This document shows, in pieces, positions 57,280-64,000 of a stretch of 64,000 nt of DNA (positions are counted from its first letter, which is position 1; the number at the start of each line of letters is the position of its first letter). Made by a program: the position numbers and the translations under genes. The stretch is from Vibrio spartinae. GTDB taxonomy: Bacteria > Pseudomonadota > Gammaproteobacteria > Enterobacterales > Vibrionaceae. The notes under the pieces were generated by a model. That model did not search any database. It saw only the letters and a program-made list of their open reading frames with translations, and was not told the DNA's origin. The stretch is taken from assembly GCF_024347135.1 (NCBI RefSeq), contig NZ_AP024907.1, positions 3,525,001 through 3,589,000 on the forward strand. Reading direction: 5' to 3'.

Positions 57280-59001
57280 TTATCTATTGGGAATAATGAG
57301 TACCTGTTTAATCGCTAACTGATCAGAATGTAGCTGATTTGCCTGACGGATGCTGTTGATGCTCACACCGTAGTCTTTTGCAATCTTACTTAAATACTCG
57401 CCACGTTTGACTTGGTGTTTTCGTAAGGGCTTATCTTTCAGGCTCACGGTGATTTTGAGTTTCTGCCCGACACGCAAGACAGATGATCGAAGTCGGTTTT
57501 CTTTACGTATAGCACCAACACTTACTTTATACTTGCTGGCAATCGCCCCCAAATACTCACCGGATTTAACCGTATGAGTAATCACTTCGGTTTCGACCGG
57601 ATTTTTGATTTCAGGTACCACAATCGGATTCGAATGACTACTTGGAATGATGAGAACCTGTCCAACCTTCAACATTGATGAGTTCAAGTGATTTTTACGC
57701 GTTAATGTCGCAGCGGTAACACCATATCTCTGGGCAATTACAGACAAAGACTCACCAGCCTGAACCACATGCTTTCTGGCTTTTTTACGGCTGGCAAACA
57801 ATGTCCCTTCAGGAGGCCGATCTTCAAAGTAGTTCACAACGGCCTTTGCTATCGCTTTCGAGAGCTTATTCTGATGACTGCTCTGAAATAACAGACGCTC
57901 TTCTCTCGGATTAGAAATAAACCCGGTTTCAACCAGAACAGACGGAATATCCGGAGATTTCAGTACCGCGAGACTCGCATTGACCGGTGTTTTTTTATGT
58001 AATCGGGCCACCTTTCCTAACTCTTTCAAGATATCTCTGGCGACGGTATAACCTTCTTTCTGAGAATGGCTAAATTGTAAATCCAATAAGGTCTGACTAA
58101 TGTTTTTGTCATTATTTCTTTTCGCCAAAACCTGCCCGGCCCCACCAAGCAATTCAGATTGTCGTTCATGATCTTCGACCCACTTTGCAATTTCGGTATT
58201 CGCACGACGGGTATTCAGCACAAACACTGAAGCGCCTCTGGGTTGTGGAGACGTAAACGCATCCGCATGAATGGAAATTAACAGATGTGCTTTATTTTTT
58301 CTGGCAATCTCAGAACGTCGGTTGAGATTGACAAAATAATCCCCTTTACGGGTCAGTACCGCCTTCATTCCGGGAACGGCATTTAGTTGGGCGGCAAGCT
58401 TTTTCGCCACACTTAATGTTACATTTTTTTCGTATTTACCCTTTGGCCCGATAGAACCGGGATCTTCCCCACCGTGTCCTGCATCAATCGCGACGACAAT
58501 ATCAGCATTCCCTTGATATTGAGAAGCATCTTTCGCGACCTGAGCCGCTGAAGAAGAGGAAGCACCAGCATTTGAACTCGACTCATCGTGAGGCAAATCA
58601 ATCACGAGGCGATGCCCATATTCCTGTTTTGGCGTGGGAGCCAGTTTAAATATTTGTGCCGATACTTTTTTCTTGAGTTCGAACACCAGACGATAAGTGC
58701 CTGACTGTGGTGGAGAACTCTTTCTGATTTTTTTCAGCACATCACTATCACTGACCGAGATCGGAAGCTTGGCCCGAACACCAGTATCCACGAGATCAAT
58801 CACAAGTCGACTAGGATGACTCAACGTAAAATAACTATAATGGGCTTCTTCACTCAGATCGATAACAACACGTGTTTCATCCGGAGAGGGCCAAACTCGA
58901 ATACCTTGAATCGAATTCGCCTGCGCAAACTGGCTGACCGTTAAGGTAACGAACCCCAAAAAGACAAAAATAAAAGAATAAAGGTACTTAACGTTTCTCA
59001 T
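57280..59001 (-). CDS. amiB: N-acetylmuramoyl-L-alanine amidase AmiB
   Basis: 573 aa. Signal peptide (cleavage near FAQA), AMIN domain (residues about 30-135) for septal targeting, Amidase_3 catalytic domain (zinc ligands in [19 protein letters not shown] and a late [10 protein letters not shown] glutamate), then three C-terminal LysM repeats ([53 protein letters not shown]). It splits septal peptidoglycan during cell separation when activated by EnvC/NlpD. The gene overlaps tsaE by four bases. In E. coli AmiB the LysM repeats are absent; they are usual in Vibrio AmiB. Confidence 0.97.
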   Translation of the reverse strand: MRNVKYLYSFIFVFLGFVTLTVSQFAQANSIQGIRVWPSPDETRVVIDLSEEAHYSYFTLSHPSRLVIDLVDTGVRAKLPISVSDSDVLKKIRKSSPPQSGTYRLVFELKKKVSAQIFKLAPTPKQEYGHRLVIDLPHDESSSNAGASSSSAAQVAKDASQYQGNADIVVAIDAGHGGEDPGSIGPKGKYEKNVTLSVAKKLAAQLNAVPGMKAVLTRKGDYFVNLNRRSEIARKNKAHLLISIHADAFTSPQPRGASVFVLNTRRANTEIAKWVEDHERQSELLGGAGQVLAKRNNDKNISQTLLDLQFSHSQKEGYTVARDILKELGKVARLHKKTPVNASLAVLKSPDIPSVLVETGFISNPREERLLFQSSHQNKLSKAIAKAVVNYFEDRPPEGTLFASRKKARKHVVQAGESLSVIAQRYGVTAATLTRKNHLNSSMLKVGQVLIIPSSHSNPIVVPEIKNPVETEVITHTVKSGEYLGAIASKYKVSVGAIRKENRLRSSVLRVGQKLKITVSLKDKPLRKHQVKRGEYLSKIAKDYGVSINSIRQANQLHSDQLAIKQVLIIPNR

Positions 59002-59462
59002 AACTCCAACTGACTCAGTAACGTTCGTCCATATTCACTGTTTGCAGAGAGAACGACAATTCTGCTCTCTCCATCATAGCGAATATCTATCTCTATATCA
59101 GCCGCGGGCAACAGACCTGCACCTTTTTCCGGCCACTCAACCAAACAGATTGCATCAGGGGAGAAATAATCTCGGATGCCCATAAACTCGAGCTCTTCAG
59201 GATCGGCCAACCGATAGAGGTCAAAATGATAGACTTGCCATTGCTCTAGCTGATAAGGTTCGACCAAAGTGTAAGTTGGGCTTTTCACATTCCCCGGATG
59301 TCCTAAGGCTTGAATAAACCCTCGGCACAACGTTGTTTTTCCTGCCCCTAAATCGCCATGCAAGTAGAACGTTGTTTGACGAGAACATATCAAAGCAAGA
59401 TGACTGCCTAATCTTACGGTTTCAGTCTCATCCTTTAATAACAGTGTCTTCGTCTCCATCAA
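58998..59462 (-). CDS. tsaE: tRNA threonylcarbamoyladenosine biosynthesis ATPase TsaE
   Basis: 154 aa. P-loop [13 protein letters not shown] and the [12 protein letters not shown] and [17 protein letters not shown] motifs are diagnostic. Works with TsaB and TsaD to install t6A at position 37 of ANN-decoding tRNAs. First gene of the amiB-mutL-miaA-hfq-hfl cluster; in E. coli nnr precedes it, but here queG is directly divergent. Confidence 0.97.
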   Translation of the reverse strand: MMETKTLLLKDETETVRLGSHLALICSRQTTFYLHGDLGAGKTTLCRGFIQALGHPGNVKSPTYTLVEPYQLEQWQVYHFDLYRLADPEELEFMGIRDYFSPDAICLVEWPEKGAGLLPAADIEIDIRYDGESRIVVLSANSEYGRTLLSQLEL

Positions 59463-59657
59463 TTCGATCTCTTATATTGTTAACAAATTCATTTATGGAC
59501 TCCGATAGTAAACTGGGTTGGAATCAAGAGACAAGTATTCTTCTGTAAGGGATTGGAAAAAACGTTCCTGACATTCCCATTATTCTCCAAGATCACTCGC
59601 TGGATCTCCCCATATGGATCCGTTAAGATCCTTGTCCCATTTTACCGAGTGAGCATC

Positions 59658-60773
59658 ATGGACTATCAAGCATTAGCAGATAAAATCAAAATCTGGGCTC
59701 AGGCGCTTGGATTTGAGAAAATCGGTATCTGTGATGTTGATCTCACCGAACATGAGGCTGAGCTACAACGCTGGCTAGATGCCGGATATCACGGTGATAT
59801 GGACTGGATGGCACGTCACGGTATGTTGCGGGCAAGACCGCAAGAACTTCATCCGGGCACAATCCGCGTTATCAGCGTTCGCATGAATTACTTGCCACCA
59901 CAAGCCCACTTTGCCAGTAATCTGGACTCCCCCACACATGCCTACATTAGTCGTTATGCGTTGGGCCGTGATTACCACAAGCTGGTGAGAAAACAGCTGA
60001 AAAAACTCGGGGATAAAATCAGACAAGAAGTCGGGGAACTCAATGCTCGGCCTTTCGTTGATTCAGCTCCGATTCTCGAACGCCCCCTTGCGCAAAAAGC
60101 CGGACTAGGCTGGACGGGGAAGCATTCACTGATTCTGGATCAAGATGCGGGTTCATGGTTTTTTCTCGGAGAGTTATTGGTCGATATCCCACTACCAGTT
60201 GATCAGCCCAGCCAGAACCAATGTGGTCATTGTCGAGCGTGCGTCACCTCTTGTCCTACCGGTGCAATTGTCGCTGACGGTGTCGTAGATGCGAGACGCT
60301 GCATTTCATATCTCACCATTGAATTTTCGGGAATCATCCCACTTGAGTTTCGCAAAGCGATCGGCAACCGCATTTATGGATGTGATGATTGTCAGTTGGT
60401 TTGCCCTTGGAATCGCTCAGCCTCCCTCACCGAGCAATCAGACTTTCATCGTAGAGATGTTTTTGCTCACCCAGATCTGGTCGAGCTATTTGCGTGGGAG
60501 GAAGAAACTTTCTTACAAAATACTGAAGGTTCAGCGATTCGACGTATCGGTCACCAACAATGGTTAAGAAATATTGCAATAGCCATGGGAAATGCCCCTT
60601 ATTCAGAACGGATTGTGCTAGCCTTAGAAAATCGGCTGGGAGAAACAGAATTACTGGATGTTCATATCCGTTGGTCATTAGAGCAGCATCAACAAAAACA
60701 GCGGCAAGAACAAAATCGGCAGCATGAAAGGCTGATTCGTATTATTCAGAAAGGATTGCCGAGAGACGCATAG
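59658..60773 (+). CDS. queG: Epoxyqueuosine reductase QueG
   Basis: 371 aa from MDYQALADKIKIW. Reduces epoxyqueuosine to queuosine in tRNA, using cobalamin and two [4Fe-4S] clusters. Cluster motifs CGHCRACVTSCPTGAI and CDDCQLVCPWN are intact; ALGRDYHKLVRKQLK and DSAPILERPLAQKAGLGW are further family markers. The frame is open 35 codons upstream, but GTGAG just before this ATG and the family N-terminus support the shorter start. Confidence 0.97.
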   Translation: MDYQALADKIKIWAQALGFEKIGICDVDLTEHEAELQRWLDAGYHGDMDWMARHGMLRARPQELHPGTIRVISVRMNYLPPQAHFASNLDSPTHAYISRYALGRDYHKLVRKQLKKLGDKIRQEVGELNARPFVDSAPILERPLAQKAGLGWTGKHSLILDQDAGSWFFLGELLVDIPLPVDQPSQNQCGHCRACVTSCPTGAIVADGVVDARRCISYLTIEFSGIIPLEFRKAIGNRIYGCDDCQLVCPWNRSASLTEQSDFHRRDVFAHPDLVELFAWEEETFLQNTEGSAIRRIGHQQWLRNIAIAMGNAPYSERIVLALENRLGETELLDVHIRWSLEQHQQKQRQEQNRQHERLIRIIQKGLPRDA

Positions 60774-61310
60774 CTCACTGCCCCGTCAAGCCCGCCACTC
60801 AAGGCAACATTACAACTTATTTTGACATGATGCCCAAATATTTTGATGTGGAAAAAACTTTCACTTTCACTTTTTTTATCTGTTATCGGAAGAGTTAACC
60901 ACATTGCAAAGATATGACAAGGATCAATGCATATAAAACAAAAGATCAACCTCAAATGCTGCCCATCACTGTAAAAAATAACTAAATTCATTTAAAAACA
61001 TATAGTTAATAAAAATAAGCATTTCCAACTATAACTCAGTTATTTTACAAGATCTTTTGCTATCCCCTTTTCCTGCCTCGCCAAAAATAGATTACCCACC
61101 GACTTATCCACAACACATATTTTGTGGATAACTCTGTTAGCGAAAATTAGGCATCGCATGTGCAGCACTGATTTCATCAGGGTTTGTCAGTGTACAGATT
61201 GGGTAAAAACAGGAGTATATGGGCCGGCCTGTTTGACTGGATATTCTTGCAAGGAGTTTATGCTTCACAGCATGAAGAAAGAGCGTGACAAAATTTAACA
61301 TTAATTGAAC
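60774..61310. other. datA-like non-coding segment with DnaA boxes
   Basis: About 540 bases without a credible gene. It contains TTATCCACA at 61104-61112 and its inverse TGTGGATAA at 61123-61131 (both perfect strong DnaA boxes, arranged as an inverted repeat), TGTGGAAAA at 60847-60855 (fits TTWTNCACA on the minus strand), and near matches TTAACCACA (60895-60903) and TTACCCACC (61092-61100). In E. coli the DnaA-titrating locus datA lies between queG and the glyV tRNA operon, the same position as here. Confidence 0.6.
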
Positions 61311-61386
61311 TGGAGCGACACACGGGGTTCGAACCCGTGACCTCAACCTTGGCAAGGTTGCGCTCTACCAACTGAGCTAGTGTCGC
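61311..61386 (-). tRNA. tRNA-Gly(GCC), copy 1
   Basis: Seven-base acceptor stem GCGACAC/GTGTCGC, anticodon loop CTTGCCAAG (GCC), T arm GGGTTCGAACCC and encoded CCA. Last gene of the seven-gene array. Confidence 0.98.
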
Positions 61387-61409
61387 AAGTCGTCAACTAA
61401 AATTAAAAT

Positions 61410-61486
<77 letters not shown>

Positions 61487-61523
61487 TCCATCAATATTAC
61501 TACTCAGGTAGTAATAGGTACTC

Positions 61524-61599
61524 TGGAGCGACACACGGGGTTCGAACCCGTGACCTCAACCTTGGCAAGGTTGCGCTCTACCAACTGAGCTAGTGTCGC
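61524..61599 (-). tRNA. tRNA-Gly(GCC), copy 2
   Basis: Identical in body to the other glycine copies; GCC anticodon, encoded CCA. Confidence 0.98.
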
Positions 61600-61622
61600 A
61601 TGTCGTCAACTAAAATTTAAAT

Positions 61623-61699
<77 letters not shown>

Positions 61700-61735
61700 T
61701 CCATGATATTATCGCTCAAGCAATAATATGAATTC

Positions 61736-61811
61736 TGGAGCGACACACGGGGTTCGAACCCGTGACCTCAACCTTGGCAAGGTTGCGCTCTACCAACTGA
61801 GCTAGTGTCGC
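61736..61811 (-). tRNA. tRNA-Gly(GCC), copy 3
   Basis: Identical in body to the other glycine copies; GCC anticodon, encoded CCA. Confidence 0.98.
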
Positions 61812-61834
61812 ATGTCATTAACTAAAATTTAAAT

Positions 61835-61911
<77 letters not shown>

Positions 61912-61949
61912 TCCATCAATATTACTACTCAAGTAGCAATAAGGTACTC

Positions 61950-62025
61950 TGGAGCGACACACGGGGTTCGAACCCGTGACCTCAACCTTGGCAAGGTTGC
62001 GCTCTACCAACTGAGCTAGTGTCGC
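61950..62025 (-). tRNA. tRNA-Gly(GCC), copy 4
   Basis: First gene of the array, nearest the promoter; GCC anticodon, encoded CCA. Confidence 0.98.
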
Positions 62026-62059
62026 ACAAAACAACGCTTTACGTCGTTCAGGGCTGCGA

Positions 62060-62087
62060 ATTATAAGAGCATTTTTTTTTGATGCAA
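62060..62087 (-). promoter_or_regulatory. Promoter of the tRNA array
   Basis: Minus strand: TTGCAT (62087-62082), 16-base spacer with an A tract, TATAAT (62065-62060), then a GC-rich discriminator TCGCAGCCC. A consensus -10 plus GC-rich discriminator is typical of stringently controlled stable-RNA promoters. Confidence 0.75.
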
Positions 62088-62096
62088 GCTTTTCAT

Positions 62097-62118
62097 TTAA
62101 AAAAACCGAGTTTTTTTT
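62097..62118 (-). terminator. Possible terminator of orn
   Basis: Minus strand reads AAAAAAAC, TCG, GTTTTTTT: a short stem mostly of A-T pairs followed by T residues, 50 bases after the orn stop. Weak; it could also act as an upstream AT-rich element for the tRNA promoter. Confidence 0.35.
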
Positions 62119-62167
62119 AGATTGCAGAAAAAGCGAACAATATCGCATTGTAATGTTCTCAAATTAT

Positions 62168-62713
62168 TCAAATCGTCAATATTGTTTTTCGATAATATTG
62201 CAGCTCAGCAATTGATTCCCGAATGTCATCCAGTGCTAAATGGCTTCCCTTTTTCTGGAATCCATCCAAAATGTCTGGCTGCCAACGTTTTGTCAGCTCT
62301 TTCAGCGTACTCACATCCAGATAACGATAATGAAAATAAGCTTCCAATTCCGGCATATACTTCACCAGAAAACGACGGTCCTGACCAATACTATTGCCGC
62401 AGATTGGTGAATTTCCTTTTGGGACCCACTGTTCTAAAAATTTTATCGTCAATCGGACCGCTTCTGCTTCGGTCACTGCACTTTGCTGGACCCGTTCAAC
62501 CAAACCACTTTGGGTATGCGTCGTTACACACCATTCATCCATCTTAGCCAACTCTTGCTCTGACTGATGAATAGCGAGCACCGGGCCTTCAGCCAGAATA
62601 TTTAATTCGCTATCTGTCACAATCGTGGCAATTTCAATAATCTTGTGTACTTCCGGATCGAGACCTGTCATTTCTAAATCAATCCAAATCAGATTTTGAT
62701 CATTTAAAGCCAT
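62168..62713 (-). CDS. orn: Oligoribonuclease
   Basis: 181 aa. DEDDh 3'-5' exonuclease that degrades dinucleotides, including pGpG from cyclic di-GMP breakdown. Motifs [11 protein letters not shown] (first D and E), [10 protein letters not shown] and [11 protein letters not shown] (His and last Asp) are intact. Divergent from rsgA; the tRNA array lies downstream. Confidence 0.98.
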   Translation of the reverse strand: MALNDQNLIWIDLEMTGLDPEVHKIIEIATIVTDSELNILAEGPVLAIHQSEQELAKMDEWCVTTHTQSGLVERVQQSAVTEAEAVRLTIKFLEQWVPKGNSPICGNSIGQDRRFLVKYMPELEAYFHYRYLDVSTLKELTKRWQPDILDGFQKKGSHLALDDIRESIAELQYYRKTILTI

Positions 62714-62852
62714 TACACTTACCTGTATAGGTTTGATAATAAAAAATGTACTATACCCAAATTATACGCGGTGAGATAGTTTGAACCGATGAATGCTGTC
62801 AGCGGCATCGGTGGTTCACACAACTCAGCTTTAATACAGTGAAAGAAATATT

Positions 62853-63914
62853 GTGGGTAAACAGAAAAAATTAACCAAAGGACAAGTCCGTCGTGTCCGG
62901 CATAACCAGACAAAACGCTTAAAACAAGAAACAACGGTGGAATGGGATGAATCGATGCTGGGCGCAACCAAACCAGGGTTGGTTATCAGTCGTTTTGGTC
63001 AACATGCCGATATTGAAGATCTTCAAACTCGGGAAATTCATCGCTGTAACCTGCGTCGAGGCATCGAAACATTAGTCTCTGGCGATCGGGTTATCTGGCG
63101 TTCAGGGCTAGATATAATGGCTGGTATTTCCGGTGTTGTTGAGGCGGTTGAGCCAAGACATTCGATTCTGACCCGCCCTGATTACTATGATGGTTTAAAA
63201 CCGGTTGCCGCCAATATTGATCAAGTCATTATTGTTTCTTCCGTCCTGCCTGAACTGTCGCTGAATATCATTGATCGATATTTGATCGTCGCGGAGACAC
63301 TGAACATCCAACCACTTCTGGTGTTGAATAAAGTCGATTTGCTTAGCACTGAGGAGCAGCAGGCGTTCCAAAACTGGATGACAACTTATGAAAAACTTGG
63401 TTATCCGTCTCTTTTCGTCAGCCGCAAATCTGGGGAAGGTCTTGAACAACTCGAGTCCTACTTACAAGATAAAATCAATGTTTTTGTCGGTCAGTCGGGT
63501 GTCGGCAAATCCAGTCTGGTCAATGCCATTTTACCAAATTTAGAATCGGTCATTGAAGAAGGGGATGTTTCTGCAAACTCAGGCTTGGGACAACATACTA
63601 CGACAGCCGCGAGGCTCTATCATATTCCGACAGGCGGTGACTTGATCGATTCTCCCGGGGTCAGAGAATTCGGACTATGGCATTTGACACCTGAAGAAAT
63701 CACTCAAGCTTATGTTGAATTTCGCCCCTATTTAGGCGGCTGTAAATTCCGGGACTGTAAACATGACGATGATCCCGGCTGTATCATTCGTGAAGCGGTA
63801 GAAAACGGTGATATCAGTGAAATCAGATACGAAAACTATCACCGAATTCTGGAAAGCATGAGCGAAAATAAAGCCAACCGTCAGTATTCAAGAAATAAAA
63901 AAGCGGATCTGTAA
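62853..63914 (+). CDS. rsgA: Small ribosomal subunit biogenesis GTPase RsgA
   Basis: 353 aa, GTG start ([18 protein letters not shown] follows). OB-fold, circularly permuted GTPase (G4 NKVD before G1 GQSGVGKSS, then G3 DSPGVREFG) and a C-terminal zinc motif ([16 protein letters not shown]). Tests late 30S subunit maturation. In Vibrio it is usually followed by psd, which would start beyond the window; bases 63915-64000 show no gene. Confidence 0.97.
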   Translation: MGKQKKLTKGQVRRVRHNQTKRLKQETTVEWDESMLGATKPGLVISRFGQHADIEDLQTREIHRCNLRRGIETLVSGDRVIWRSGLDIMAGISGVVEAVEPRHSILTRPDYYDGLKPVAANIDQVIIVSSVLPELSLNIIDRYLIVAETLNIQPLLVLNKVDLLSTEEQQAFQNWMTTYEKLGYPSLFVSRKSGEGLEQLESYLQDKINVFVGQSGVGKSSLVNAILPNLESVIEEGDVSANSGLGQHTTTAARLYHIPTGGDLIDSPGVREFGLWHLTPEEITQAYVEFRPYLGGCKFRDCKHDDDPGCIIREAVENGDISEIRYENYHRILESMSENKANRQYSRNKKADL

Positions 63915-64000
63915 AATCGTGACTACTGACATCCTGATGGATATTCAGTAACATTCCGCTGTTTAACTGATATGGAGTCGATGAGACTGGATGAAAACCA

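Overview
The window is a chromosomal segment of a gamma-proteobacterium, most probably a member of the Vibrionaceae. The gene order zur / cheX-like / pgi / yjbQ / dnaB / rpsF-priB-rpsR-rplI / bfd-bfr / rpsL-rpsG-fusA-tuf / tusDCB / yheO / fkpA / slyX / hflXKC / hfq-miaA-mutL-amiB-tsaE / queG / tRNA array / orn / rsgA matches the Vibrio version of a conserved core block, and the protein sequences are Vibrio-like. I infer this from family knowledge; no database search was run.

Bases 1-31321 (all minus strand) are a giant non-ribosomal peptide synthetase (NRPS) operon. It is read NRPS-1 (31321 to 18440, 4293 aa), NRPS-2 (18424 to 5555, 4289 aa), NRPS-3 (5552 leftwards out of the window). Ten adenylation (A) domains are visible, the tenth cut by the window edge. 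From the specificity residues I read by eye, the order is starter C - Gly - D-Ser - Ser - Val - D-Val - Gly - Ser - Val - D-X - Ser..., with X unassigned. The D residues are inferred from three dual epimerisation/condensation domains. The line opens with an EntF-like condensation domain that has no upstream NRPS partner, so the product is probably N-capped by an acyl or aryl group. The thioesterase, phosphopantetheinyl transferase, export and tailoring genes are not in the window. The A domains for Ser (4 copies), Val (2 copies) and Gly (2 copies) are nearly identical at the DNA level and mosaic, so the assembly line has grown by internal duplication and is still exchanging sequence between modules. 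I recognise no described product.

Bases 31322-32937 are a very AT-rich spacer between the NRPS operon and the divergent zur gene. It holds one plausible small membrane-protein ORF and two tiny ORFs with strong ribosome-binding sites. It probably marks one edge of a horizontally acquired NRPS island.

Bases 32938-50320 are core genes: zinc regulation (zur), a CheX-like protein, glycolysis (pgi), yjbQ, replication (dnaB), a DUF481 outer-membrane protein, the S6/PriB/S18/L9 operon, iron storage (bfd-bfr behind a clear Fur box), the str operon (S12, S7, EF-G, EF-Tu) behind a textbook promoter, tRNA 2-thiolation (tusDCB) with its regulator yheO, a lipoprotein form of FkpA, a WD40-like lipoprotein, slyX and a yjeT homologue.

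Bases 50382-60773 hold the hflC-hflK-hflX-hfq-miaA-mutL-amiB-tsaE cluster on the minus strand, with queG divergent. Between queG and the tRNAs (60774-61310) is a non-coding segment with several DnaA boxes, at the position where Escherichia coli carries datA. It is followed by an alternating array of four tRNA-Gly(GCC) and three tRNA-fMet genes (61311-62025), then orn and the divergent rsgA. Bases 63915-64000 hold no recognisable gene.
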